From: Bacteroidota bacterium
GTDB lineage: Bacteria; Bacteroidota; Bacteroidia; Flavobacteriales; Flavobacteriaceae
Length of the DNA stretch: 32,124 bases
Assembly (NCBI GenBank): GCA_029561105.1
Contig: JAKQJQ010000145.1
Span: 1 to 32,124 of the forward strand
Direction of reading: 5' to 3'
Shown here: positions 8,085-16,402 of the stretch, in pieces
Numbering within the stretch: position 1 is the first letter of the stretch
Layout of the letters: every line of letters begins with the position of its first letter
Position numbers and translations under genes: made by a program
Notes under the pieces: model-generated
Database searches by the model: none
What the model saw: the letters and a program-made list of their open reading frames with translations, nothing else
Told to the model about the DNA's origin: nothing

Positions 8085-8114
8085 TTTGAAGTCTGCTTGA
8101 ATTAATTACCTTTG
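8085..8114 (+). promoter_or_regulatory. recR promoter
   Basis: TTTG (8085-8088), an 18-base spacer, and TACCTTTG (8107-8114), an excellent match to the Bacteroidota sigma-ABfr consensus. The -7 element ends 4 bases before the recR ATG, so the transcript would be leaderless or nearly so. Confidence 0.75.
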
Positions 8115-8118
8115 CGCC

Positions 8119-8739
8119 ATGGAATTTTCTTCGAAATTATTGGAGCGCGCCGTGCATGAAATGTCGCAATTACCCGGAATCGGGAAGCGCACAGCACTCC
8201 GGCTGGTGTTGCACTTGCTCAAACAACCCAAAGAGCAGACGGCGTTTTTGTCTGAAGCCTTGACACAGTTGCGCGGCGAAGTGAAATTCTGTACCTCGTG
8301 CCACAACATTTCTGACGTAGCGCTGTGTGAAATCTGCGCCAACGAAAAGCGCAACCACTCGGTGATATGTGTGGTAGAAGACATTCGCGACGTAATGGCT
8401 ATAGAAAACACACGCCAGTTTCGTGGGATTTACCATGTTCTCGGCGGGAAAATTTCGCCCATTGATGGCGTTGGACCAAGCCAGCTCAACATCCAGACGC
8501 TTGTGGATAAAGTCAAATCGGGTGGAGTGGATGAATTGATTTTTGCCCTCAGTTCAACAATGGAGGGCGATACCACCAACTTTTACATCTACAAACAAAT
8601 CAGAGATTGCGCGATTATCACCTCGACCATTGCGCGCGGAATTGCCGTGGGCGACGAGCTTGAATATGCCGATGAGGTGACGCTGGGGCGCAGTATTTTA
8701 CAGCGGATTCCGTTTGAAAATTCGTTCAAAAACAATTAA
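8119..8739 (+). CDS. recR: Recombination mediator protein RecR
   Basis: A 206-aa DNA-binding clamp-like protein that works with RecO (and RecF) to load RecA on gapped DNA. It has the N-terminal helix-hairpin-helix ([20 protein letters not shown], about 15-34), a four-cysteine zinc finger (Cys58, Cys61, Cys70, Cys73), a Toprim domain starting at [18 protein letters not shown] (about 81-98), and the C-terminal [13 protein letters not shown] and [24 protein letters not shown] segments. Length matches E. coli RecR (201 aa). It has its own promoter and lies immediately left of the polysaccharide locus, marking the locus boundary. Confidence 0.97.
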   Translation: MEFSSKLLERAVHEMSQLPGIGKRTALRLVLHLLKQPKEQTAFLSEALTQLRGEVKFCTSCHNISDVALCEICANEKRNHSVICVVEDIRDVMAIENTRQFRGIYHVLGGKISPIDGVGPSQLNIQTLVDKVKSGGVDELIFALSSTMEGDTTNFYIYKQIRDCAIITSTIARGIAVGDELEYADEVTLGRSILQRIPFENSFKNN

Positions 8740-8760
8740 ATCAATTTAACGCCTCGTTTT

Positions 8761-8790
8761 TTTGTAATTATAAATGAAAAACTATCTTTG
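8761..8790 (+). promoter_or_regulatory. Promoter of the polysaccharide export genes
   Basis: TTTG (8761-8764), an 18-base spacer, and TATCTTTG (8783-8790). Same spacing as the recR promoter. Predicted transcription start is near 8797, which excludes the in-frame ATG at 8774 as the Wza-like start and leaves 8807 or 8813. Confidence 0.75.
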
Positions 8791-8812
8791 TTTGCTAAAT
8801 TTTTTAATGGAA

Positions 8813-9610
8813 ATGAATTATAAAATACTGTTGTCATTAGTCTGTGCCGGACTTTTTTTTACCTCCTGCGTGCCTACTAAAGACCTGATATACCTCCAAA
8901 CCAAAGACCAATCAGAAACCATTGCCCCAATCGCAGCTTCGGCCTCAAAGCCTTACCGACTTCAGGTGAATGATATCGTGCGGATTTCAATCAAAACCAT
9001 AGACCCGAAAATGTCTGAAATCTTCTCGCCATCGAGTGTACAGGTTCCTTCGGGGACCGACAAATCAGAGCAAGGGCTTTACTTTGATGGGTTTACTGTA
9101 GATGATCATGGCAATATCAGGATGCCTATTCTGGGAGAAGTCAATGTCATTGGTTACACTTTAGAAGAACTCCGCAAGATTATTGAGAAAAAACTGCTCG
9201 AAGAATATTTTAATAAAGAGGCAAATATTTTTGTCACGGCCAAACTCGCAGGTTTGCGTTTCACGATTAATGGTGAGATCGCTTCTCCGGGAATCAAGAC
9301 GGTTTTCCAGGAGAAACTCAATATCCTTGAGGCCGTGGCGCACTCTGGTGATATCACCATCACCGGAGATCGAAAGGCCGTTACCGTCATGCGCCAAACG
9401 CCGGCAGGACTGGAAATGCACGACATTGACCTTACAGACATTAAAGCAACGCAATCACCTTATTTTTATGTTCAACCCAATGATTACATCTACATCAAGC
9501 CATTGCCGCAAAAATCATGGGGAACAGGAAAAACCGGCATAGAATCTCTGGGTACGATCATCACAGTACTTACGCTGGTGACGACCACCTTTTTACTGTT
9601 AAGAAAATAA
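8813..9610 (+). CDS. Wza-like polysaccharide export lipoprotein
   Basis: Outer-membrane export protein of the Wza/polysaccharide export family, about 265 aa, expected to form the outer channel together with the Wzc-like protein encoded next. It has a lipoprotein signal peptide (MNYKILLSLVCAGLFFTSC) with lipobox Cys, then the export domain (YRLQVNDIVRISIKTIDPKMSEIF), two SLBB-type segments (GNIRMPILGEVNVIGYTLEE and FTINGEIASPGIKTVFQEKLNILEAVAHSGDI) and a C-terminal transmembrane helix (GTIITVLTLVTTTFLLLRK). It is shorter than E. coli Wza (379 aa), as in many Bacteroidota. ATGs at 8774, 8807 and 8813 are in frame. The first lies inside the promoter; 8813 gives the most standard signal peptide, 8807 is also possible. 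The kinase gene follows 9 bases later. Confidence 0.9.
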   Translation: MNYKILLSLVCAGLFFTSCVPTKDLIYLQTKDQSETIAPIAASASKPYRLQVNDIVRISIKTIDPKMSEIFSPSSVQVPSGTDKSEQGLYFDGFTVDDHGNIRMPILGEVNVIGYTLEELRKIIEKKLLEEYFNKEANIFVTAKLAGLRFTINGEIASPGIKTVFQEKLNILEAVAHSGDITITGDRKAVTVMRQTPAGLEMHDIDLTDIKATQSPYFYVQPNDYIYIKPLPQKSWGTGKTGIESLGTIITVLTLVTTTFLLLRK

Positions 9611-9619
9611 AATTTAAGC

Positions 9620-12085
9620 ATGATTGATACAAAAGATTTTTCGTTTTTTGAAGGCCAAAACAGCTTTGATTTTAAAGGGTTTCTGATAAAGATTACCAGC
9701 TACTGGAAATGGTTCCTGGTAAGTCTTGCCATTACCACTACCATTGCGCATCAAGTCAATATCCGCAAGGAGAAAGTTTATGAGATGCAAACTACAATGG
9801 CCATAAAGGAAGAGAATAACCCGTTTTTTACGTCTAATACGAGTTTGATTTTTAATTGGGGTGGCACCTCAGATCAGGTTCAGAATGTGTCCAACACGCT
9901 TCGGTCGCGTTCACACAATGAATTGGTGGTGGCCAAACTTAAATACTACGTCGATTACCTGCAACAGGGCAAGTACAACTACAAGGACGTTTATGGGGAA
10001 ATTCCTTTTTATCTGGAGCTCGACGAGAATAAGCCGCAATTGTTCAATTCACTGGTGGCGATAAAATTCCTAAGTGAGTCGGTTTATGAAATCAGGATCA
10101 AATTTGAAACCAACAGCGCACCGGTAATCTTGTACACAGACAATAGTAAAAGCCACATTCCAGTGGTTTCCGAAGAATTTGTCAAGCAGTATCGCGTAGG
10201 CCAACAGGTTTCTTTGCCGTTCCTGAATTTCAAGTTGCAGATCAATGACGAGCCGGGATTTTATAAAGACAATGAGTATTTCCTGCGTTTCAATGATTTT
10301 GATGATGTCGTGGCCCGATATCGCGGTGTAACGGTGGATATTGATTCTAAAGCCCCATCTATCCTGAACCTGAGACTGCAAGGAACCAATAAGGCGCGTA
10401 TGGTTGAATATCTGAATTCTACCGTAAAAATGCTCATTAAGGTACAGCTTGACCGTAAAAATCAATTTGCCACCAATACTATAGAATTTATTGACAGTAC
10501 GCTTATTGCAGTGAGCAAACAGCTTAAAGAGACCGGCGACGAGCTTAAAACGTTTAATAAAAACAACAATATTGTTGAGATAGAGCAAAGTGGTTCGGGT
10601 ATCAGTTCGCAATTGCTCGGACTCGATGCCGAGAGAGACGCAATCAACAAAAAGATTTCCTATTATAACACCTTGCGCTCTTACTTGAAAAACAGTGGTG
10701 ATTACGCTAAATTGCCAGCGCCTACGGTAGCCGGGATTGAGGATCCCAACGTGCTCATCAATGTTTCTAAGCTCATCGCGCTTTCTACGCAGCGCTCAGA
10801 GATGGCGTACTCTGTTAAAAGTGATAAAATCTACCGGGATTTTGACAACCAGATGGAAGCCATCAAAAACGTATTGCTGGAGAATATCGGGTCGGCTAAT
10901 GCTTCATTACGCAATGATTTGGCTCGGGTAAACAGTAAGATTGGGCAATTCGAAGGCGATATCAGAAAACTTCCCGAAGACAAGCAGGAATACCTCAAGA
11001 TTGTTCGAAAGTACGAACTCAGTGATGACATCTACAATACTTTCCTGCAAAAACGGAGCGAGGCCGAAATCGTAAAAGCCGCCAACTTATCCGATATTCA
11101 TTTCATCGATCCCGCCAAAGACACCGGTTCAGGGCTTATCGGGCCTAACACCAGCGTCAATTACATCCTGGCGCTGTTTCTGGGAATACTCATTCCGTTG
11201 TTGTTCGTTTTTGTTATTTTCTTTTTAGAGAACAACATCCTCAATACCGAAGACATCAACAAACTCACAAACATCCCACTCATTGGTGTGGTAGGGGTGA
11301 AATATACCAATACCAACCTTTCGGTTTTTGAAAAGCCAAAATCGGCACTGTCAGAATCCTTTAGGGCAATTCGTTCGTCGTTGCAATTCCTCTACAAGAA
11401 AGAGGACATCAACGGTTCGCGAACCCTTATGCTGACTTCGTCTATCAGTGGTGAAGGAAAGACATTCTGTTCGTTAAACCTTGCGACGGTTTTTGCGCTC
11501 AGCGATAAAAAGACAATAATTGTGGGTCTCGATCTTCGTAAACCTAAGATTTTTGAAGATTTCAAGATCAAGAATGACATTGGTGTGGTCAATTACCTCA
11601 TTGGGCAGAAAACCATTGACGAAGTCATCCAGAAAACGCATGTGCCGTTCCTGGATGTGGTCACTTCTGGGCCCATCCCACCCAATCCGGCCGAGTTGAT
11701 GATTGGCGAAAGCATGGCCGATTTCATGGCCGAACTCAAACAGCGATACGACTATATCATCCTAGATACCCCGCCGGTTGGACTGGTTTCGGATGCCATA
11801 GAACTTGCCGACTACGCCGACGTGACACTCTACATCATGCGTCAGAATTATACCAAAAAAGAAATGATTACCATGCTCAACAACAGGGTCAAACGCGGAG
11901 AGCTCAAGAACCTCAGTATCATTTTCAACGGTTACCAGAACAAAGCAAAATATGGAACCGCTTACGGCTATGGTTACGGCTATGGTTACGGTTACGGAAA
12001 TTACGCTGCAGGCTACCACGAAGTAGACAAGCCCAAGAATATTTTCCAGAAAATTTATGAACGCTTTTTTAAGAAGGAAGAGTAA
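9620..12085 (+). CDS. Wzc-like polysaccharide co-polymerase / tyrosine autokinase
   Basis: An 821-aa inner-membrane protein combining a Wzz chain-length domain with a cytoplasmic BY-kinase; its phosphorylation cycle controls capsule assembly and export through the Wza-like channel. First transmembrane helix near residues 32-48, a long periplasmic coiled region (about 280-500), second helix near 512-535 (ILALFLGILIPLLFVFVIFF). The kinase has Walker A TSSISGEGKT (606-615), Walker A' GLDLRKPKIF (about 635-645) and Walker B DYIILDTPPVG (about 710-720). The C-terminus is a tyrosine cluster (nine Tyr, six in a Tyr-Gly run at 782-793), the usual autophosphorylation site. Its stop overlaps the next start (TAATG), indicating translational coupling. 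It is longer than E. coli Wzc (720 aa), mainly in the periplasmic part. Confidence 0.95.
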   Translation: MIDTKDFSFFEGQNSFDFKGFLIKITSYWKWFLVSLAITTTIAHQVNIRKEKVYEMQTTMAIKEENNPFFTSNTSLIFNWGGTSDQVQNVSNTLRSRSHNELVVAKLKYYVDYLQQGKYNYKDVYGEIPFYLELDENKPQLFNSLVAIKFLSESVYEIRIKFETNSAPVILYTDNSKSHIPVVSEEFVKQYRVGQQVSLPFLNFKLQINDEPGFYKDNEYFLRFNDFDDVVARYRGVTVDIDSKAPSILNLRLQGTNKARMVEYLNSTVKMLIKVQLDRKNQFATNTIEFIDSTLIAVSKQLKETGDELKTFNKNNNIVEIEQSGSGISSQLLGLDAERDAINKKISYYNTLRSYLKNSGDYAKLPAPTVAGIEDPNVLINVSKLIALSTQRSEMAYSVKSDKIYRDFDNQMEAIKNVLLENIGSANASLRNDLARVNSKIGQFEGDIRKLPEDKQEYLKIVRKYELSDDIYNTFLQKRSEAEIVKAANLSDIHFIDPAKDTGSGLIGPNTSVNYILALFLGILIPLLFVFVIFFLENNILNTEDINKLTNIPLIGVVGVKYTNTNLSVFEKPKSALSESFRAIRSSLQFLYKKEDINGSRTLMLTSSISGEGKTFCSLNLATVFALSDKKTIIVGLDLRKPKIFEDFKIKNDIGVVNYLIGQKTIDEVIQKTHVPFLDVVTSGPIPPNPAELMIGESMADFMAELKQRYDYIILDTPPVGLVSDAIELADYADVTLYIMRQNYTKKEMITMLNNRVKRGELKNLSIIFNGYQNKAKYGTAYGYGYGYGYGYGNYAAGYHEVDKPKNIFQKIYERFFKKEE
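11963..11998 (+). repeat. Tandem Tyr-Gly codon repeat in the kinase tail
   Basis: Six Tyr-Gly codon pairs in a row, with a 12-base unit TACGGCTATGGT present twice, then TACGGT and TACGGA. The unit length keeps the frame, so copy changes would add or remove phosphorylation sites. Confidence 0.85.
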
Positions 12086-13065
12086 TGGTAAACAATAAGG
12101 CAAAGGTATTAATTACGGGCGGAGCTGGATTTATTGGATCCAACCTGTGCGAATATTTCCTTTCTACGGGATATGCCGTGATTTGCCTCGACAACTTTGC
12201 CACTGGCCACCGCCATAATCTCGCGTCTTTTCAGGACAACGAAGATTTTACCCTGATAGAAGGAGATATCCGCAATATTACCGATTGTGAGCGGGCAGTA
12301 GTCGGAGTCGATTTTGTATTGCACCAAGCGGCTTTGGGGTCGGTTCCGCGGTCTATAAAAGATCCGGTGACGACCAATGAGGTGAATGTTTCGGGCTTCC
12401 TCAATATGCTTGTAGCGAGCCGCGATGCCAAAGTCAAACGGTTTGTGTATGCGGCCAGTTCCTCAACTTACGGTGATTCTGAAGGATTGCCCAAAGTAGA
12501 GGACAAAATCGGCAAACCGCTCTCCCCATATGCGATTACCAAATATGTCAATGAATTATATGCCGAAATTTTTAGCAGAACGTACGGATTAGAGACCGTC
12601 GGGTTGCGGTATTTCAACGTATTTGGACGCAAGCAGGATCCCAACGGTGCCTATGCCGCAGTCATCCCAAAATTTGTCATGCAACTCATGGCGCACGAGA
12701 GCCCGGTGATCAATGGCGACGGCAATTACTCGCGCGATTTCACCTATATCGACAACGTCATCCAAATGAACGAGCGGGCCATGACCACCCAAAACCCCGA
12801 GGCGATCAACACAGTGTACAACACGGCTTTTGGTGATCGGACCACATTGAATGATTTGGTGGGGTTTCTCAAGGAATATCTTGCGGCGTTCGATGCCAAG
12901 ATTGCAGACGTGCCAGTCGTACACGGGCCAAACAGGGCTGGAGACATTCCGCATTCGCTGGCCAGTATCGACAAAGGAAAAAGATTACTCGGCTATGAAC
13001 CGCAATTTTCCATGCAGGATGGGCTTCGGGAAGCCGTTGCCTGGTATTGGGAAAATTTAAAATAA
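12085..13065 (+). CDS. UDP-N-acetylglucosamine/GlcNAcA 4-epimerase (WbpP/TviC-like)
   Basis: A 326-aa extended short-chain dehydrogenase/reductase very like WbpP and TviC, which interconvert UDP-GlcNAc/UDP-GalNAc or their uronic acid forms. It has the NAD-binding GGAGFIGSN (12-20), the serine triad AASSSTYGD (124-131), catalytic Tyr149 and Lys153 in SPYAITKYVNELYAE, and the WbpP-like block LRYFNVFGRKQDPNGAYAAVIP. With the TviB-like dehydrogenase next door it forms the two-enzyme route UDP-GlcNAc to UDP-GalNAcA known from Vi antigen. The start overlaps the kinase stop. Which order the two enzymes act in cannot be told from the sequence. Confidence 0.9.
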   Translation: MVNNKAKVLITGGAGFIGSNLCEYFLSTGYAVICLDNFATGHRHNLASFQDNEDFTLIEGDIRNITDCERAVVGVDFVLHQAALGSVPRSIKDPVTTNEVNVSGFLNMLVASRDAKVKRFVYAASSSTYGDSEGLPKVEDKIGKPLSPYAITKYVNELYAEIFSRTYGLETVGLRYFNVFGRKQDPNGAYAAVIPKFVMQLMAHESPVINGDGNYSRDFTYIDNVIQMNERAMTTQNPEAINTVYNTAFGDRTTLNDLVGFLKEYLAAFDAKIADVPVVHGPNRAGDIPHSLASIDKGKRLLGYEPQFSMQDGLREAVAWYWENLK

Positions 13066-13079
13066 CAAAATAAACAAGC

Positions 13080-14351
13080 ATGAAAATAGCAGTAGTAGGT
13101 TTAGGGTATGTAGGATTACCATTGGCGCGGTTGTTCGCGACCAAATTTTCGGTGGTGGGTTTTGACATCAACCAAGCGAGGATAGACGAATTGAACTCGG
13201 GCACCGACAGCACGCTCGAAGTAGAGCCGCAACTATTGCAATCCGTTTTGACCACCGATCGCAATGCTCAAAAAGGATTGTTTTGTTCTACCAACTTAGA
13301 CGATATTCGCGACTGCAATTATTATATTGTGACCGTACCTACGCCGGTCGATAAAAACAACAGGCCCGATTTGACCCCTTTGTACAAATCGAGTGAGACC
13401 GTTGGGAAAGTGCTCAAGAAAGGCGATATCGTCATTTATGAATCGACCGTTTATCCGGGCGTGACCGAAGATGAATGTGTTCCTGTGTTAGAACGCGTGA
13501 GCGGACTTCAATTCAATGTCGACTTCTTTGCGGGCTATTCGCCAGAAAGGATCAATCCCGGCGATAAACTGCACACGGTAGAAAAAATCCTCAAGGTTAC
13601 CGCGGGATCGACACCCGAAGTAGGCCAATTGGTCAACAACCTTTATAAATCGGTAATCGAAGCCGGAACACACCTGGCACCAACCATCAAAGTGGCCGAA
13701 GCTGCTAAAGTAATTGAGAATTCACAGCGCGACATCAACATTGCCTTTGTCAACGAATTGTCTAAGATATTCAACATTCTCGGGATTGATACGCATGCCG
13801 TGCTCGAAGCGGCAGGTACGAAATGGAATTTTTTGCCCTTCAAACCAGGGCTTGTGGGCGGTCATTGTATTGGTGTCGACCCGTATTACCTCGCACAAAA
13901 AGCGCAGGAAATGGGTTACCATCCAGAAATTATCCTTGCAGGACGAAGACTTAATGATAGTATGGGGGAGTACGTGGCGTCGCAAGTGGTAAAGTTGATG
14001 ATTAAGAAAGGCGTCGTGGTGAATGGTTCGCATTTGTTGATGCTCGGTATTACCTTCAAAGAAAATTGCCCAGACGTGCGAAACACCAAAATCGTGGATG
14101 TGATTGCGGCATTGAAAGACTATGGCATCAGAATCAGTATTTACGACCCGTGGGCCAATCCTTCGGAAGTAGCCCATGAATACGGGCTTGTAACTGCCAA
14201 CGCGTTGCCGAAAGAACGCTATGATGCAGTTGTTTTAGGTGTAGCACACGAAGAGTTCGCAGGTATCGATTTTTCTGCAATTAAGAAAGAAAATTGCGTA
14301 GTGTACGATGTCAAAGGCATCCTCGGCAACCGTGCCGATGCAAAATTATAG
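13080..14351 (+). CDS. UDP-N-acetyl-hexosamine 6-dehydrogenase (TviB/WbpA-like)
   Basis: A 423-aa NAD-dependent nucleotide-sugar dehydrogenase that oxidises C6 of UDP-GlcNAc (or UDP-GalNAc) to the uronic acid in two steps. Long stretches match TviB: VGLGYVGLPLA (6-16), VPTPVDKNNRPDLTPL, YESTVYPGVTEDECVP, GYSPERINPGDK, and the active-site GLVGGHCIGVDPYY with Cys263; Lys210 lies in KVAEAAKVIEN. C-terminal domain: FKENCPDVRNTKIVDV. Length equals TviB (425 aa). It follows the epimerase by 14 bases. A UDP-ManNAc dehydrogenase (WecC) role is less likely by sequence, but it is the only GlcNAc-type dehydrogenase in the window, while a WecB-like epimerase lies at the right end. Confidence 0.92.
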   Translation: MKIAVVGLGYVGLPLARLFATKFSVVGFDINQARIDELNSGTDSTLEVEPQLLQSVLTTDRNAQKGLFCSTNLDDIRDCNYYIVTVPTPVDKNNRPDLTPLYKSSETVGKVLKKGDIVIYESTVYPGVTEDECVPVLERVSGLQFNVDFFAGYSPERINPGDKLHTVEKILKVTAGSTPEVGQLVNNLYKSVIEAGTHLAPTIKVAEAAKVIENSQRDINIAFVNELSKIFNILGIDTHAVLEAAGTKWNFLPFKPGLVGGHCIGVDPYYLAQKAQEMGYHPEIILAGRRLNDSMGEYVASQVVKLMIKKGVVVNGSHLLMLGITFKENCPDVRNTKIVDVIAALKDYGIRISIYDPWANPSEVAHEYGLVTANALPKERYDAVVLGVAHEEFAGIDFSAIKKENCVVYDVKGILGNRADAKL

Positions 14352-14387
14352 CCCCAAATAAATGATATTAAAATATAAATAGAGATA

Positions 14388-15785
14388 ATGAAAATAACTT
14401 CTATCTGTTGTATTGGCGCCGGATATGTAGGCGGACCCACAATGGCAGTCATTGCACAAAAATGCCCTAATATCAAAGTTACCGTTGTCGATTTGAACCC
14501 AGAACGCATTGCTGCCTGGAATGATCCAAACGTAGACAATATTCCAATCTATGAACCTGGACTCAGCCAAATCGTGGCACAGGCAAGAGGGCGGAACCTC
14601 TTTTTTACCACCGAGGTAGAACAGGCTATAGATGAAGCACAGATGATTTTCATTTCGGTCAACACGCCTACCAAAACCTACGGACTCGGTAAGGGTATGG
14701 CCGCCGATCTTAAATACATCGAGCTTTGTGCCCGCCAGATTGCGACGGTAGCCAAGGACAACAAGATAGTAGTAGAAAAATCGACTTTGCCGGTACGTAC
14801 CGCCGAAGCCATTAAAAATATACTGGACCACACCGGGAACGGCGTGCAATTCCAAATCCTTTCCAATCCCGAATTCCTTGCCGAAGGAACCGCAGTACAG
14901 GATTTGCTGAATCCAGACCGCATACTCATTGGCGGTGACAATTCGCCCGAAGGACAGCTGGCCATCCAATCGCTTGTAGAAGTGTACTCCAATTGGGTGC
15001 CTGCCCAGAACATACTAACCACCAACTTGTGGTCTTCTGAGTTGTCGAAATTAACAGCCAATGCATTCCTTGCACAGCGTGTGTCTTCTATCAACGCCAT
15101 GTCTGAGCTTTGCGAAAAAACAGGTGCCGACGTGAATGAAGTGGCTAAAGCCATTGGCATGGACAGCCGTATCGGATCCAAGTTCTTAAAAGCCTCGGTT
15201 GGTTTTGGAGGATCGTGTTTCCAGAAAGACATCCTAAATCTCGTTTATATCGCAAAATCCTATGGATTGCATGAAACCGCCAATTATTGGGAGCAGGTGG
15301 TGATTATGAACGACCACCAAAAACGACGTTTTGCACACAACATTGTACAGACTTTATACAATACCGTAGCGGGCAAAAAGATTGCATTTTTGGGCTGGGC
15401 TTTCAAGAAAGACACCAATGACACGCGCGAGTCTGCGGCAATCAACGTCGCCGATTATTTGCTTCACGAACAAGCGCAAATCTCGGTACATGATCCTCAA
15501 GTCAAGGAAAAACAGGTCATTTTTGATTTGACCTATCTCAATTCGAGGTCGCAGGATGAAATCAAAAAGGGGATTCAGGTTCAGGAAGATCCTTATGAAG
15601 TCTGTAAAGGCGCGCATGCCATTGCCGTACTCACCGAGTGGGACGAATTTCGATCGTATGACTGGCAACGCATCTATGACAATATGCAAAAGCCAGCCTT
15701 CGTTTTTGATGGACGAAATATCCTGGACGCGCAAAAACTTATCGAAATCGGGTTTATTTTTAGTGGAGTAGGCAGCGCGCACTAA
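14388..15785 (+). CDS. ugd: UDP-glucose 6-dehydrogenase, eukaryotic-type
   Basis: A 465-aa NAD-dependent enzyme making UDP-glucuronic acid from UDP-glucose. It is much closer to animal UGDH than to the short bacterial Ugd: [18 protein letters not shown] (6-23), [63 protein letters not shown] (Lys221) and [22 protein letters not shown] with nucleophile Cys277 follow the human protein (Lys220, Cys276) nearly residue for residue. It lacks the last 30 or so residues of the human enzyme. It is the last gene before a second internal promoter. UDP-GlcA would be a direct precursor for the repeat unit. Confidence 0.95.
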   Translation: MKITSICCIGAGYVGGPTMAVIAQKCPNIKVTVVDLNPERIAAWNDPNVDNIPIYEPGLSQIVAQARGRNLFFTTEVEQAIDEAQMIFISVNTPTKTYGLGKGMAADLKYIELCARQIATVAKDNKIVVEKSTLPVRTAEAIKNILDHTGNGVQFQILSNPEFLAEGTAVQDLLNPDRILIGGDNSPEGQLAIQSLVEVYSNWVPAQNILTTNLWSSELSKLTANAFLAQRVSSINAMSELCEKTGADVNEVAKAIGMDSRIGSKFLKASVGFGGSCFQKDILNLVYIAKSYGLHETANYWEQVVIMNDHQKRRFAHNIVQTLYNTVAGKKIAFLGWAFKKDTNDTRESAAINVADYLLHEQAQISVHDPQVKEKQVIFDLTYLNSRSQDEIKKGIQVQEDPYEVCKGAHAIAVLTEWDEFRSYDWQRIYDNMQKPAFVFDGRNILDAQKLIEIGFIFSGVGSAH

Positions 15786-15838
15786 CCAAAATTAACGGCA
15801 ATTTTACTTAAATTTAAGGCGTAATTTTTAACAAAATT

Positions 15839-15870
15839 TTTGGTTTTATTTCTTAAAACGAGTACTTTTG
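15839..15870 (+). promoter_or_regulatory. Internal promoter of the regulator-antiterminator segment
   Basis: TTTG (15839-15842), a 20-base spacer, and TACTTTTG (15863-15870). It lies in the largest gap (110 bases) within the locus, before the winged-helix gene. No terminator with a GC-rich stem separates it from the upstream dehydrogenase gene. Confidence 0.65.
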
Positions 15871-15879
15871 TTACTCGTT
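15857..15879. promoter_or_regulatory. Inverted repeat overlapping the internal -7 element (possible operator)
   Basis: AACGAGTA (15857-15864) and TACTCGTT (15872-15879) are perfect complements separated by 7 bases, centred on the end of the -7 element. The position is right for a repressor; the downstream winged-helix protein is the obvious candidate. It could instead be a small hairpin at the 5' end of the transcript. Confidence 0.55.
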
Positions 15880-15895
15880 GAAAAACGCTATTGCC

Positions 15896-16402
15896 ATGCT
15901 CGAAACGTTGATTACCTCAAAAACCCGACTACGCATTTTGGTGAAGTTTTTTATAAACGTTGCCAACAATGGATACTTGCGTGGGCTTGCAGAAGAACTC
16001 AATGAATCGACCAACTCCATCCGCAAGGAGCTCAACAACCTTGAGGAAGCCGGCTATCTTGAAAAACAGGCCATTCAAAACAAGGTGATTTACAAAGCCA
16101 ACACCAAGCACCCCTTATTTAGTATTTTACAGAAGATTGTACGCCAGCACATTGGACTCGACGCGATAGTAGAAATCATTTTACAGCGCATGGGAACGGT
16201 GGAGAAAGTAGTAATCATTGGTGATTATGCAGACGGCAAAGACAGCGGAACCATAGAAGTCATACTCGTTGGCGATACGCTCGATATGGCCTACATAGAC
16301 CAGCTCGGTAGCAAAATTGAAAATGAAATCAAACGCAAGGTCAGGTTTTTTGTTAGGGCAGCACACGATGGCGAAGGGTTGTTAATTTATGAAGCTTCCT
16401 AG
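15896..16402 (+). CDS. Winged-helix regulator with degenerate nucleotidyltransferase-like domain
   Basis: A 168-aa cytoplasmic protein. The N-terminal half is an ArsR-like winged helix (TSKTRLRILVKFFINVANNGYLRGLAEELNESTNSIRKELNNLEEAGYL). The C-terminal half (about 100-155) has the outline of a minimal nucleotidyltransferase, IIGDYADGKDSGTIEVILVG, but the usual paired acidic DxD is reduced to one Glu (Glu121), so catalysis is unlikely. I have seen such proteins beside UpxY-like genes in flavobacterial polysaccharide loci, which fits here: its last 14 bases overlap the next gene. A TTG at 15878 would extend the frame by six codons but lies inside the inverted repeat; the ATG at 15896 starts the conserved MLETLITSKTR. 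Likely role: regulator of this locus (inference). Confidence 0.75.
   Translation: MLETLITSKTRLRILVKFFINVANNGYLRGLAEELNESTNSIRKELNNLEEAGYLEKQAIQNKVIYKANTKHPLFSILQKIVRQHIGLDAIVEIILQRMGTVEKVVIIGDYADGKDSGTIEVILVGDTLDMAYIDQLGSKIENEIKRKVRFFVRAAHDGEGLLIYEAS

Noticed and set aside
7852..8100. 82-codon GTG-started frame before recR
   Set aside because: No family likeness, a weak start, and overlap with a strong recR promoter.
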